Notes: generated by a model not told the origin, from the letters alone. Shown: positions 34,472-45,985, numbered from the stretch's first letter. The stretch: 64,000 nucleotides of DNA from Corallium rubrum (GCA_964035015.1 OZ036003.1:8448830-8512829), one strand, 5' to 3'. Made by a program: numbers and translations.

Positions 34472-34583
34472 ATTTTCGCTTACCTCAAAAGTCTGCAACA
34501 GGCTGTTTCATCTAAAAAAGAATCTTCTGCCTGAAGATTCTTTTTTAGATGAAACAGCCTGTTGCAGACTTTTGAGGTAAGCG

Positions 34584-34588
<5 letters not shown>
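34472..34588. repeat. perfect 56-bp hairpin with a 5-nt loop
   Basis: 34472-34527 and 34533-34588 are exact reverse complements around TGCCT. AT microsatellites lie on both sides. Confidence 0.97.

Positions 34589-34637
<49 letters not shown>
34589..34637. repeat. (AT)n microsatellite
   Basis: Begins immediately after the hairpin's right arm. Confidence 0.95.
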
Positions 34638-34640
<3 letters not shown>

Positions 34641-35244
34641 TAGTTTTTGTGGGCTTACCTCAAAATGTTGAGTGTCGCAACTGTCAGTTCCAATATATTA
34701 AACCACAAAAACGTAATATATTAAACCGTAAATATATATTAAACCACAAAAACGTAAGCAAGTCATAAAAATAGGCACACCAGAGTATCTAGAAAAGGTA
34801 ATATTCGATCGTTGACTTAAAGACATCTTTGTCTTCCTACGCTGGGGCTACTTTATGCAGTACTGAGTGTGGACATGCTTGTGTCAGAAGTATCTTTTGA
34901 ATGAGGCTTGTTTAAACACGATTGCACGCTATCGGACACTGAGGTAATGTTAAATATATTGGCCCACCACACCCTCCTTGAGGTCTTCTTGAACAAAGCA
35001 AAGATTAGATACTCGCCGCCACGGAAACCTGTGAGATTGCGGCTAAAAAAAGTTTATGAAGATCCCTTTCATGGCGATGAATTTTCAATATTCTTTTATG
35101 TGCATTTTAATTTGCAGTTAAATATTGTTAATTATAGTTGGCCACCTTCTATCAGTCATTGATATAGGGCGCCTGCAGTCCAGTTGTGTATGTCAGTGGT
35201 ATACACATATTCGGTCAACTAATTCCATCTCTCTGTCTATCTAG

Positions 35245-35367
35245 GCGTTAGAGTGGATTCACGATCATGGCGAGTTCTACCTTTCGACGAAATCGGTAGT
35301 CCCCGAAAACGAAGATGAAACGAAGACTCGCTACGACGAACACCAAAAATTCACAGAAGTGTCAGAG
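35245..35367 (+). CDS. trio: Trio exon: spectrin repeat 'EWIHD' exon
   Basis: Acceptor CTATCTAG, donor GAG|GTATAT; 41 codons, phase 0-0. ALEWIHDHGEFYLSTKS is the most diagnostic spectrin segment of Trio/Kalirin and decides the family against Dbl/Dbs. Confidence 0.95.
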
Positions 35368-35569
35368 GTATATGAGGTGCAGTGACTTTCTTTGTTTCTG
35401 TACTTGGGCCTCGCTTGGCGCGCGCTCAACTATTTGCTTAAATGGGAAGCGTTTTTCAAGTTGTATTTTATTGTCCTTTGGTTCGTTTTTTTTGGCAGGG
35501 GAAGTTTGTTACTATCTCGGCAGTTTACCATCTTTTCACTTTCCTCTGAGTTCCTCTAACTTTATTTAA

Positions 35570-36049
35570 AGGGCATTATAATGCAGCGAAAAATATGTTC
35601 GCGAAAAAGTTGAAGTTATAAAGATTGACGTTTGCAGCTCTTCCATATCTCACTTCGTTCTTTAGATATTGAGATTTGCATGAAATGCAAATAATATCAC
35701 TTAGACGTCACACTGTATAATGACTTGTTGGAAAATCATGTCTATTCTTGCAATAATTCAAGTAAATCACTGGAAACTTTTCATGTATAGCGTCCTGCGA
35801 TACACAGAAGCACATGCACATTTAAAGTGATTTCGTTAAATAATCTCAAATTGATATTGGAGATTTTCCAACAAGCCATTATGCAATGTGACGTCTAAGT
35901 GATGTTATTTATATATATATATAAAAAAAATCTCAATATCTCAAGAACTAAGTGAGATATGGAAGAGCTGAAAACGTTAATCTTTGTAACTTCAAAAGTT
36001 CTTTTAAATAAGAGACTCTTTCCCGAACTTATTTTTCGCTGGAAGCCCT
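35570..36049. mobile_element. 480-bp palindromic TTAA element
   Basis: TTAA at 35566-35569 and 36050-36053. AGGGCATTATAATGCAGCGA at the left against AGGGCTTCCAGCGAAAAATA on the reverse of the right end. Arms of about 200 bp with moderate divergence. Related to 30365-30841. Confidence 0.85.
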
Positions 36050-36174
36050 TTAAACGTGATACGCATGTTAGTCATATCTAAAATGTCCCCCCAAAGGTCA
36101 AGTGAGGGTCTTCCCTAATTGGTCCAGTTGTTTCTCATAGGGAATACGTCATTTCCACGATGGCGTAGGATGGC

Positions 36175-36280
36175 TTTAGGTGACTACAACTACCAGAATC
36201 CTTTGCCAGTATCCTCTGATTATTAGCACTAGGATACTGGCAAAGCATTCTGGTAGCTGTAGTCGCCCATCGCTATCATA
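36175..36280. repeat. hairpin, MITE-like
   Basis: GACTACAACTACCAGAATCC...TTTGCCAGTATCCT pairs with AGGATACTGGCAAAGCATTC...AGCTGTAGTC; arms about 40 bp, loop about 16 bp. Confidence 0.7.
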
Positions 36281-36790
36281 CGTCATCATGCAAATCGTCT
36301 ATTGGTATTTTTCAAATGCATTTGCTCTGACGTAAGCCTGAGTCAGCAGATCGAAAGCTTGGCCAATAAATAAGAAATGCGGTGTTACCAATACACAAAA
36401 TTCACAAATCGTAAATGGCAGTTAGTGATATGACGTAATGTTGCGTTAACGTCATTTAAAATACAAAAATAAATTAAATGCTGATTTATGAATATGAAAC
36501 AAGACGTACAAGAAAAATCGGCAACATAACAGACGTAGTCTCAATTTTTCATATGGAATTCTCATATATTTGGGTTTTTGCTGGATGCAACCCCGACTGC
36601 ATGCGATTGGTTTATTTATGGTCACGTGCCATTACACAAATCAGATATTTCCCGCGTGGTCAATAAGGGCGACAACTGCATGTTGCCTGTTCGGGCTGCA
36701 ACTGCTGAGTGAAAGTGCTGCGGTAAAAAATAAGTTAAACCCGACAAGAATCCAGCGAAAACATAGCTATATAACAACGCTTTGGGAAGC

Positions 36791-37095
36791 ACGGGTGGCG
36801 TGTGTTGTTAGGGCGCTGCCGCTCACCGCTGTAGTTAAGCCCAGTTAGACGGGGTTAGTACTTGGATGGGTGACCGTCTGGGAATAACCCCTGTTCTCGA
36901 ACTTAAATTTCACGTGAGTAGAGTTTAGTTGGTCTCTCCTGTGCTTCGAGGGTTTTTCGCAGGGTTCTGCGTTTTTCCTCCCTCCGTAAAATCAACACTT
37001 AGGTCGCTTATGTCGTGCACTTTAATCATGAGCCTCTGGCTCGGATTGGGCAACCACATCCTGTGTTTAACGACGTTAAATAAATCATCACTCAG
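36791..37095 (+). mobile_element. 5S-SINE, full head, tail B
   Basis: Head GTTAGTACTTGGATGGGTGA, shared body, then CTTATGTCGTGCACTTTAAT, GAGCCTCTGGCTCGGATTGG and ACGTTAAATAAATCATCAC. Second tail-B copy after 17653-17963. Confidence 0.9.
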
Positions 37096-37350
37096 TAATA
37101 CGAGCAACAAGTTGTTGCAACATTGTTGCGTTGTAAGCTGAGAAGCGTTGTTTCACGTATTACGACCCACCTCAAACATTGCCGCGTCACGCAACAGAGT
37201 TTTCGTTGTTGCAAGTTGAATCAGCATATAATGCAGCAAGTAGAACTGGGGTCTACTTTTTTCAACAATTTTTTCAACTTGCAAAAAAATCATTGTTACG
37301 TGACATTGTTTAACGTGGGTGGTAGTACGTGCAACAACGCTTTTCAACTT
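37096..37350. repeat. cluster of GCAAC/GTTGC palindromic words
   Basis: GCAACAAGTTGTTGCAAC, TTGCAACGTTGCG and similar words. GTATTACGACCCACCTCAAA near 37157 is mirrored by a related inverted segment near 37310. Similar in style to 52309-52598. Confidence 0.55.
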
Positions 37351-37739
37351 GCAACGTTGCGTTGAAAGTTCAAGAAAAATGTTGAAAAATCACTGATTTA
37401 AATCACGTACACCTTCAGAAAAATCACAAAAAAAGTCATGACAAAAAATCACGAGAAAAATAAAAAAATCATGAAAAAAATCACATGATTTTTTCATCAC
37501 GTACACTTCTTCAGGAGTGATTTGCCCCTCGGCCCGTATTACCTCGCCTTTAATGTCTTCTCTCCTCGAGAAACTAGTTTCTTTTGTTTTCTCTTCAGTG
37601 TCGATGTTTTCATCGACTTTGTCTCGGGAGGCATCGAGAATTTTGAGACTAGACATTAAATGTATTCTGTATAATGTATTCTCCTATAACCTTTGTCTAC
37701 ACCATCCGTCCACACGAACTCCTGGCTTTTTTCTTGCAG

Positions 37740-37934
37740 GAAATCAAAGAGAAAGTCAAATGTTTACTACAGGAAGCTGACGAGCTCTACAAACAATCGT
37801 GTTTCCATAGCGAGGCCATCACGCAATGGGCAACAGCAGTGGACAAACGATTTAAAGATTTTGCGAGTCGTATGACGAAGTATTTGAACCAGCTTGAGGC
37901 TAAACTGGGATTTCCAATTACTAAGTATAGTGAG
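37740..37934 (+). CDS. trio: Trio exon: last spectrin repeat
   Basis: Acceptor TTTCTTGCAG, donor GAG|GTAAGG; 65 codons, phase 0-0. EIKEKVKCLLQEADELYKQS then ITQWATAVDKRFKDFASRM: the W-x2-AVDKR-[FY]-x-DF-x3-M pattern just upstream of GEF1 in Trio/Kalirin. Confidence 0.95.
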
Positions 37935-37963
37935 GTAAGGAACATGTCTTGTGTAGCATAGAG

Positions 37964-38392
37964 CACTCCACTCCACTCCACTCCACTCCACTCCACTCCA
38001 CTCCACTTCACTTCACTTCACTTCACTTCACTCCACTTCACTCCACTTCACTTCACTCCACTCCACTCCACTCCACTCTATTTCACTCCACTCTATTTCA
38101 CTCCACTCCACTCTATTTCACTCCACTCCACTCCACTCCACTCCACTCCACTCCACTCCACTCCCTCCACTCCACTTCCCTCCACTCCACTCTATTTCCA
38201 CTCCACCCTCCCACCCACTCCACTCCACGCCACGCCACTCCACTCCACTCCACTCCACTCCACTCCACTCCACTCCACTCCACTCCACTCCACTCCACTC
38301 CACTCCACTCCACTCCACTCCACTCCACTCCACTCCACTCCACTCCACTCCACTCCACTCTACTCTACTCTACTCTACTCTACTCTACTCTT
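37964..38392. repeat. (CCACT)n minisatellite with variants
   Basis: About 430 bp of CCACT with TTTCA/CTTCA and TCTAC variants, beginning about 30 bp after the splice donor. Confidence 0.97.
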
Positions 38393-38515
38393 GCATAAAT
38401 GAATAAATGGATAGATGGATAAGTGAATAAATGAATGGATGAATATAAATTAATAAATGAGTGATAAATGGATGATTGATTAAATGATTTAATGAATAAA
38501 TATTAAATGAATAAA
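38393..38515. repeat. degenerate AATGAATAAATGGAT repeat
   Basis: AT-rich iterated ATAAATGAATAAATGGAT-like words adjoining the CCACT array. Confidence 0.7.
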
Positions 38516-39035
38516 ACACCATGTCTCTATTAATCATTTTGCATGTTTTTAAAGTAATTCGCCAGGCTATCATTCTGTTCTTCTGTTGACGATGTGCAAT
38601 ACTGTGATTATAGCATTCTCTAAAATAATATATATTAGGGCGATACTTTGCCAACTTTGTGTTTGGTTGTGTTATAAATATCCCCAGTTTCTAGTTCACA
38701 CACCTACAAACCTACGTACACAAAATCCGCACTCTAGGTCCGAGTATATTTATAGTAAATAGTCGAAAGCCAATAACCGAACATGGTGCAGATGGACTCG
38801 GAAAGTCTTTGCAATGAACAAAGAGCTTTATTCTTTGAACGTCTAGGGCTTTCATCCGGTATTGGTCTATTAGAATAATTATCAATGTCTTCGTCTTGAA
38901 AAGCAATGGGAGTTACAGCCAGACAAGTTGAGAAACTTTTACTTCTGTGTATATATTATATACATTCCCTTCTCTATACTTTTCTGTATCGTTCATTCTT
39001 GTATATAATTGAGTATACTATTCTGTTTTGTGTAG
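38516..39035. other. intron sequence, nothing recognised
   Basis: No supported feature before the acceptor at 39035. Confidence 0.4.
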
Positions 39036-39202
39036 AGCGACGAAGAGATGCCGGACGTCTCCGTTCTTTCCCAAAGTCAACAGAATCAACAACAAACTCT
39101 GGCCATACGCGAGAAGACCTTGAACCTGCGAGAGCTGTCGAAGGATAGTGGAATCCATGAGCTGATGGAAGAAGAAAAACGCAAATCTGCCCGAAGAAAA
39201 GA
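39036..39202 (+). CDS. trio: Trio exon: spacer to GEF1
   Basis: Acceptor TTTTGTGTAG, donor GA|GTAAGG; 55 codons plus 2 nt. A Gln/Asn-rich stretch (SQSQQNQQQ) precedes LMEEEKRKSARRKE. The EEKRKSARRKE motif lies directly before the DH domain in Trio and Kalirin. The split Glu codon is completed by the next exon. Confidence 0.93.
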
Positions 39203-40651
39203 GTAAGGAGTATTGTTGTTTGAGATAGTCTCGTGATAGTTAAATGAATGTCATTCGGTGTATTACACATGCAGTTGAACTTAACGTCTCGTTAGCGGCC
39301 GCCCTTACTGTCTGCCAAAGCCGGCGTTTACGATAAGTGTTAACTTTATTGGGATGCCTTTTCGGTTGAAATGGTTAATAGGTATTAACGGATACCTATT
39401 AACACGATCTTATCTACCTCCTGTTGTATGTGATTTAGTGGATTTACTTAGTACAGTATTAGGTTATTTGTTTGCAGATTGTCGCGAATACTATAGTTGT
39501 TACATTCCTAGTTAAATCACATACATCAGGAGGAAAATCGGACCTAGGCTTTGAAAGGGACGACTCAAAATAAACTTGCTGAAATGCTGAAATGCTCTTC
39601 AACCGTTGTTTACGGTAATCATTGTTTTAACGAGTTTTAAAATACCTAGATAAGCTGCGAAAATTTTGACTATGTTAATCAACAATTAGCTATATTGTCT
39701 TTTGTTTTGCAATATTGTGGTCGTCGACGGTTAAATCGGAGGTTATGTCTAACCATTGTAGCTACTCGCTGTCTAATCTTTAAACCCTGTTTAACTAAAT
39801 CACTGTTTCTGTTATTGGCCTTCATATATCCAGTCTTGTCTGGGGTTAGGGTTTGAGTTGAGGTATGGAGGGTTTTGTATAACTGTAACTTGTAAGGAAG
39901 ATATAATGTGATATAGACACTGCATCTAGAAAGATCGTTTTGGGTATTCCAAGGTCGACTAGAGTTTGTTTAGCATTTCATCCTTCATTTTGCTGCTGAT
40001 AATAGTCCTTGCATTGACCAATTAATTAAATGGGGATTTACAAAGTGATTGCTTTTGAGTTACGTGCCGTGGTCGCTCAAAAAGATAGTCTTCCTCTGCC
40101 TCGTTAATAATTAACCTTGATATTAGTCGCATTACGTAACTCGTCGTAACCATGTTAATTTATGTATCTCCTGAAAGACCTAAACTCGTGTGTCTAAATA
40201 GAAAGTCCTGACACGTTACTACTCGGTGAATTACGCGGTATCTGGTTCACTTTATTCAGAACTCGATAAGTTCCTATTGCTATCCATAAGTTCCTGTCCA
40301 ACCTGCTATTTTATTCCAGTGGGTTCTGATTCACTGGTTTCCTACGAACTTCCGGCGACGGAAACTTGTGCAAGAATTTACATGATGTATGATGTGTGTA
40401 AAAGAAGACTATGTCTTCTGACTATTGTGTCCCGTATACTACCGTTTGAATTAACAGATTTTTATATTTTCACTGAACCATGTTTTGGCTTACATTATAT
40501 GGGATGCGAAAGAGACTAAGAGTACTTGATATCAAGTACTTGACCTGATGACGCGCTAAGCCCACTTGGAAAGACCGGCTAGCTTGTAATTCTCCACTCG
40601 TCGGCTTGAACCATGCAGTTATCGTTATGTGTACTCTTATATACGTTCACT
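39203..40651. other. intron sequence, mostly unrecognised
   Basis: TATGTGATTTAGTGGATTTA near 39427 and TTAAATCACATACA near 39512 form a loose inverted pair. No gene supported. Confidence 0.4.
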
Positions 40652-40655
40652 TTAA

Positions 40656-41163
40656 AGTGCTTATATCACTTGTGGGGTTTTAACGTATTTAAATAGAGCA
40701 GAAAAAATCAGTTAATAAGTTATTTTGCCGTTTTTCATTTAGTCAAATAGTTCCTGACATATTGGCTTCTGAACATGCCAATTCTCAAAAATTTCCGTCG
40801 TCCATTTTAACACCTTGGTGGCCTGGGACTCAGGAACGAGTCAATCCAAAACAAGTACATTTCGGCTTATTGATTCACAAAAACATATATTTGACTGAAA
40901 AATCGAAATGTCGAGCTCACATCCGTTTTCCAGCACACACGAGAGTTCCAACTAAAAAGACGGTCGGCTTAGGTTCCTGAGTCCCAGGCCCCCGTGCTTA
41001 AAAATGAACGACGGAAATTTTTGGCGAAAAAACGAAATTGGCGTGTTTAAAGGCTTATATCTCAGAAACTATTAAAGTAAATCAAAAACGGCAAAATAAC
41101 TTATTAACTAACTTTTTTTGCTCCATTCAAATACGTTAAAACCCCACAAGTGATATAAGCACT
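40656..41163. mobile_element. 508-bp palindromic TTAA element
   Basis: TTAA at 40652-40655 and 41164-41167. AGTGCTTATATCACTTGTGG at the left and its reverse complement at the right. Arms of about 175 bp, including GGCCTGGGACTCAGGAAC against GTTCCTGAGTCCCAGGCC. Confidence 0.9.
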
Positions 41164-41379
41164 TTAATACAGTTTTATAAAATGAGGTTCCCTCTATGCA
41201 CGCTCTGATTGGCTGTGCCCCGTGCATTTATAAGAAGAGTATGAAGATCATGAATGACGTAAAATGGCGTAGGTTGGCGTCAGCTGGGCGAAAAGCTAGC
41301 GAACTTTTAAAACTATTCCACTTTTAGTTTGTCTTTTTTTCTTCATATTTTATAAAACAAATAAAACATACCGCTCCTG

Positions 41380-41530
41380 TGCATATGTACTCTTATAAAG
41401 GTACATTTGACGTGATTTGAACATGAAAGAAGTGTAAAGGCACTCTGCTATCGCCTCGTGCCTCTACTCAACTTCTTTCGTGTTCAAATGACATCAAACG
41501 TACCTTTATAAGAGTACCTATGCACGGAGC
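41380..41530. repeat. hairpin of about 65-bp arms
   Basis: GTACTCTTATAAAGGTAC...GACGTGATTTGAACATGAAA pairs with the reverse complement ending GTACCTTTATAAGAGTAC. Confidence 0.75.
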
Positions 41531-41554
41531 TTTATGTTTTATTTGTTAAATAGA

Positions 41555-41957
41555 TTTACATGAGTGCTAGGGTGACCCTGGGGGGAGGGTTAGCCTATCA
41601 GCTTGATAGGGTAACCCTGGCGGCAGGGCTATCTTCTTGTTTACATAAGCCATGTAAACGCGTTTGCTAGGGTAGCTGGGTTATGTTTCAATGAAAAAGA
41701 AAACGCGTACTGAACAAAATAGCTTAACGATTTTGTGGCTGCCCTTCCTGTTCTTATACACCTTCTGGCGGAAGTCTTTTGAAGATATCAAGCAAATGAC
41801 GCCAACAATAACATTTAAACCGAAAATATAGCGAAATGGTCACGGAGAAGGAAGGTGACCCTATTAGAAGAGTTATCCCTACTCCATGTAAACAAGGGCT
41901 ATCTTTTGACTTGTTTCAAAGGGTAACCCTTCTAGGTTACCCTACCTCCATGTAAAC
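41555..41957. mobile_element. AGGGTNACCCT palindrome-word element
   Basis: TTTACATGAGTGCTAGGGTG at the left and CTACCTCCATGTAAA at the right, with AGGGTGACCCT, AGGGTTACCC and CTAGAAGGGT words throughout. Internal ATGTAAACGCGTTTGCTAGG, GATTTTGTGGCTGCCCTTC and CGAAAATATAG(C/T) match 61136-61597. Confidence 0.8.
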
Positions 41958-42067
41958 AGGGTCTAAGAGGCCTGTGAAAGAGCAGTGTGTCTCCGGACCT
42001 CTGTACCTTTTGTTTTACAGACTACTGTAATAATAATCTTATACTTTTTTACTTTTTTCCCTTTCAG

Positions 42068-42134
42068 ATTTATAATGAACGAACTTCTACATACCGAGAG
42101 AACTTACGTTTCTGATTTAAAATGCATCATACAG
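42068..42134 (+). CDS. trio: Trio exon: DH domain CR1
   Basis: Acceptor CCCTTTCAG, donor CAG|GTTCGT; completes Glu, then FIMNELLHTERTYVSDLKCI. This is conserved region 1 of the DH domain; its Glu (TER/TEK) contacts the switch I region of the GTPase (family knowledge). Ends in phase 0. Confidence 0.96.
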
Positions 42135-42257
42135 GTTCGTCGAAATATTTTCTGTTTTATTATCAGTAAATATGTGAACAGTTAGTACGGCAATGCCTTT
42201 GTTACTCCATTTCATCTATATTTCCTTTCAATGTATTTCGGTCAAGCATTCAGTCAC

Positions 42258-42406
<149 letters not shown>

Positions 42407-42458
42407 GTTCATAACAACCGCGAGATATTGAATCTGTCTTCCTTATTTTTTTCCGTAG

Positions 42459-42565
42459 AATTACATGGAAGTAATGAATGGCAATGCAACCGTACCTCCT
42501 GGACTCGTTGGCAAGGAAGACGTGATTTTTGCCAACATGAAAGAAATTTACGAATTTCATAACAG
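42459..42565 (+). CDS. trio: Trio exon: DH domain
   Basis: Acceptor TTTCCGTAG, donor AG|GTTTGT; 35 codons plus 2 nt. NYMEVMNGNATVPPGLVGKE and VIFANMKEIYEFHN match the PPG-[IL]-V ... IF-x-NM-x-EIYEFHN segment of GEF1. Confidence 0.97.
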
Positions 42566-42683
42566 GTTTGTTTCTTTCTCTTTACAAAAACATAACTACG
42601 GCACAAAAGGAACCGGCTTTTTAATCAAAATTAATATTTAGATAAGATTAGATTTGACGTGGTCTTTTGGTTTTTCATTGCAG

Positions 42684-42753
42684 TTATTTTCTGAGTGCTT
42701 TGGAGAAATACGAAACTCATCCTGAAGATGTCGGTGAATGTTTTGCTGAACAA
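42684..42753 (+). CDS. trio: Trio exon: DH domain
   Basis: Acceptor TTGCAG, donor CAA|GTAAGT. With the split codon it encodes SYFLSALEKYETHPEDVGECFAEQ in two halves: FLSALEKYE and PEDVGECF, the CR2 region. Confidence 0.97.
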
Positions 42754-42940
42754 GTAAGTGAAGGCTTTTCCCGTCAAACAACTTGTCTTTATTAACTCGG
42801 GATTCCTGCCGAAGGCGGTGTTATGTAATTTTGGTCTGCGTTATTGTTGTGGCTAGAACTTGCCACAATGAATGTAAACGACGAATGTAAACATTTAATT
42901 TAATTTTAATTTAATTTAATCGATTTTTCCACTGTATAAT

Positions 42941-42977
42941 ACAAAACAAAACAAAACAAAACAAAACAAAACAAAAA
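42941..42977. repeat. (AACAA)n microsatellite
   Basis: ACAAAACAAAACAAAACAAA. Confidence 0.95.
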
Positions 42978-43084
42978 AGTAAAAAAAAAAAGGTTAACTA
43001 TAAATAAAAAGTAAAATAACAACAAAGTAAGTTAAATACAGTGAGGATGGAATAGAAAGGAAGAACATGAACCATACTAAGCTA

Positions 43085-43220
43085 TTCCACCCTAACTCTA
43101 AGATAATCCATAACTCTAGATTTGCCACAGCTGAACTCTAAGATAATCCACTAGCTGAACTCTAAGATAATTCCACTAGCTGAACTCCAAGATAATCCAT
43201 AAATCTAGATTTGCCACAGC
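43085..43220. repeat. short tandem repeat, CTGAACTCTAAGATAATCCA
   Basis: Four to five imperfect copies of a unit of about 30 bp, with TCTAGATTTGCCACAGC at both ends. Confidence 0.8.
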
Positions 43221-43321
43221 GGGATAGACTGTATTTTACTTTGTATATTGCTGTCTTCGAGATATCTAATGAATTTATAGGACCTTTCATAATACTGAGT
43301 ATCTTTTTCTTGTTTTCCAAG

Positions 43322-43411
43322 GCGGAACAGTTCAAGATGTACGTGTTTTACTGTAAGAACAAGCCCTTATCTAACAATCTGCTAATTGAGCATGGAGGAA
43401 CGTTTTTCTCG
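43322..43411 (+). CDS. trio: Trio exon: DH domain
   Basis: Acceptor TTTTCCAAG, donor TCG|GTAAGT; 30 codons, [20 protein letters not shown] then [16 protein letters not shown] is a hallmark of Trio-family DH domains. Confidence 0.97.
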
Positions 43412-43495
43412 GTAAGTTGCTGTGGATCCTTTGTTGTTGTTTTCTTATGCTGGACAGTTTTAAATATATTTATTGCCTGTGTTCTTTTTTGCCAG

Positions 43496-43588
43496 GATCT
43501 TCAAGCGTCTTATAATCATGGTCTGTCGATCGCAGCTTACCTCATAAAACCTGTTCAGCGGATTACCAAGTACCAACTTCTCCTCAAG
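43496..43588 (+). CDS. trio: Trio exon: DH domain CR3
   Basis: Acceptor TTTGCCAG, donor AAG|GTTTGT; 31 codons. Contains [17 protein letters not shown], the most conserved DH helix, forming the GTPase-binding face. Confidence 0.98.
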
Positions 43589-43698
43589 GTTTGTTGATTG
43601 TAATTTTTTTTATTGAAATTATCCTGGGTTGTTTTGCCAATGTGTGGTAAGCTAGTGTAGTTATCTGGTCGAATTCGAATGACTGGAGAGGCAGGCAC

Positions 43699-43982
<284 letters not shown>

Positions 43983-44024
43983 TCACATAGAAACGCAAAT
44001 AAACTTTTGCTATTTTTCCACCAG

Positions 44025-44066
44025 GATTTGTTATCTTGTTGTGAAGGATCAGAGAAAAGTCTCGAG
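44025..44066 (+). CDS. trio: Trio exon: DH domain, short
   Basis: Acceptor TTCCACCAG, donor GAG|GTAAAC; 14 codons DLLSCCEGSEKSLE, matching the ELLTCCEE region after CR3. Phase 0-0. Confidence 0.95.
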
Positions 44067-44087
44067 GTAAACAATCAATGTGTCCAT

Positions 44088-44388
44088 AGTTAATAGAAAA
44101 TATACATGGTTTGGAAGCTCACAAAAGTCATTGTTTTAAGTTTTTGTTCAGGTTTATGGAAATTTTTGCACTTTCACGGTTATTGAACATATTGTGTTTT
44201 CTGTATAATGAAGCAATCGTCCAATAGCAACGTTTGGGTCCAATCACTCAACCGTACTGTTTAAATATTAATAAACCTAAAACAAAGGATTTGGCACCTT
44301 CATGTACCTTTCAACATGAATCGTAGCTTGATTGTTAACCGCTTTGAAGTTTGCCGGGTTTCTAAACCATGTATATTTTCTATTAACT
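44088..44388 (-). mobile_element. dispersed element with AGTTAATAGAAAATA TIRs
   Basis: About 25-bp terminal inverted repeats. The interior is the reverse complement of 8446-8857 with a few deletions. Begins 21 bp downstream of a splice donor. The hAT element at 44391 is inserted at its right end. Confidence 0.8.
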
Positions 44389-44390
44389 GT

Positions 44391-45038
44391 CAGTGGCGTA
44401 GCCAAGGGGGGGCTCTGCCCCCCCCCCCCCCAATCATCTTCAAGACAGCCCCTGTGAAAAGCCCAAATCCGATAAAATATTTGGGGGGGGGGGGGAGGTA
44501 CGAAATGATCGCTGGATCCTCCCAACATTCCTGTGAGTGCTTTAATAGATGACAATATATATAATTGGGATCTTACTAACTGCAAGTAATAATTTACATT
44601 ACAAGCATATTATTTCAATCAGTCGAAAGTCAAGCCCACCATTTTTTTTTTTTGGCCGAGAATTACCGAGGTTGTTCGAAAGTATCAATGACGAGTGCGA
44701 TCTGAAATATTTGTATAACATGAAGTACTGTGAATACTATTATGTTTTATGGTAATGGGGGAAGCTCCTCAACATGTGTTTTTACAAATGTAACTTTTCT
44801 TTATACGGCAAAGATATATTAGCTAAACTTTCTTGTGAAACCATAAAATATCTTTTTATGTGTACTACTTGTTATGTTCTAAATTCTTTTAAATCGAGCC
44901 CACAAAACGCAGGAAATCACATCGCAGAGGCCCCAGAATTCAAAATGTTTCTGGGGGAGCATGCCCCCGGACCCCACTAGGTACCTCGTGCCTTTGGCGC
45001 TCGGCCCCTACAATGTATAGACCCTGGCTACGCCACTG
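44391..45038. mobile_element. non-autonomous hAT element, 648 bp
   Basis: Termini CAGTGGCGTAGCCAAGGGGG and CCCTGGCTACGCCACTG, with an 8-bp perfect duplication TTAACTGT at 44383-44390 and 45039-45046. This terminus is characteristic of hAT elements. No transposase. Confidence 0.93.
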
Positions 45039-45163
45039 TTAACTGTGATCTGTCACACTATTTAGTTACTTGTCCTTTATTCCGTAATCCGTATATCACA
45101 TAACTCAGGATGACATATTGGTAATTCTCAGTGTATAAACACAATCTTACTATCGTCTTTCAG

Positions 45164-45241
45164 GCTGGCCTAGACGTCATGTTAAGCGTTCCTCGACAAG
45201 CCAACGATGAAATGTCCATTAGCTTGATTCGTGGATTTGAT
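45164..45241 (+). CDS. trio: Trio exon: DH-PH junction
   Basis: Acceptor CTTTCAG, donor GAT|GTGAGT; 26 codons, AGLDVMLSVPRQANDEMSIS and LIRGFD. The Asn-Asp pair of RQAND corresponds to the ND pair whose double-Ala change abolishes GEF1 activity in Trio/Kalirin studies (family knowledge); it is intact here. Confidence 0.96.
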
Positions 45242-45419
45242 GTGAGTTGAGATATATTAAGTGTTCGTGTTACCCCTGTAGAATAAAGTTCTGTCCATGA
45301 TTTTAGCTTGGAAGTTATTTCTGAGTACAACAACTTGTCCAGGAATAACATAGCAAAATTCTAATTTGTAATGAATAATAATGATAATCTGTTAATAATA
45401 TTTTTAAATATACTTTTAG

Positions 45420-45455
45420 GAACATTTACACTGTTTAGGGAGAATATTACTTCAG
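45420..45455 (+). CDS. trio: Trio micro-exon (36 nt)
   Basis: Acceptor ATACTTTTAG, donor CAG|GTACTG; 12 codons EHLHCLGRILLQ. Without it the protein would lack the ENIESQGELILQ-equivalent linking DH to PH in the family. Phase 0 on both sides, so it could be skipped without a frameshift. Too short to appear as an open frame of note. Confidence 0.85.
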
Positions 45456-45479
45456 GTACTGAAAGGAAATTATTCATTG

Positions 45480-45985
45480 TACACGCGTAAAAACGCACAA
45501 CTTGTTCACGGTTGTCAACAGACGTGAACAATGTTGTGCTGCTCGCCGTGAACAATGTTGTGCTGCTCGCCATGAACAAGTTGTCAACAAGTTGTTCACT
45601 TATGGTTCGAACAACTTGTTCACGGATAAATCAACAGTCATGAACAAGTTGTTCCAACAGCACATTTTTATAGCCAACAACGTTGTTCGCACATGATACA
45701 ACATGTTGTAACAGCATGACGAAATAACAACGATAAACAGCAATGTTACAACAGTGGTGAACATGGTTGATGTATCAACACGTTCTTCGGTTTTTACAAC
45801 ATGCGTGAACAACGGTTGTTGTTTCATCAAGCAGTAACAACTTGTTGAAACAATGATGAACAATGTTGTTCATTTATCAATGTTGTTCACATATGTCAAC
45901 AAGTTGTTACAGCATTGTTGCAAGTTGTTACAGCATTGTTCAGGCAACAATGCTGTAACAACTTGCGAGATTTTTACGCGTGTAG
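45480..45985. mobile_element. AACAAGTTGTT palindrome-word element
   Basis: TIR-like ends TACACGCGTAAAAACGC and TTTTTACGCGTGTA. Inside, AACAAGTTGTT, AACAATGTTGTT and TGAACAA words alternate over 450 bp. Starts 25 bp after the micro-exon donor. Confidence 0.75.

Noticed and set aside
37767-38398. Open frames rich in STPLH or EWSGV
   Set aside because: Translation of the CCACT minisatellite.
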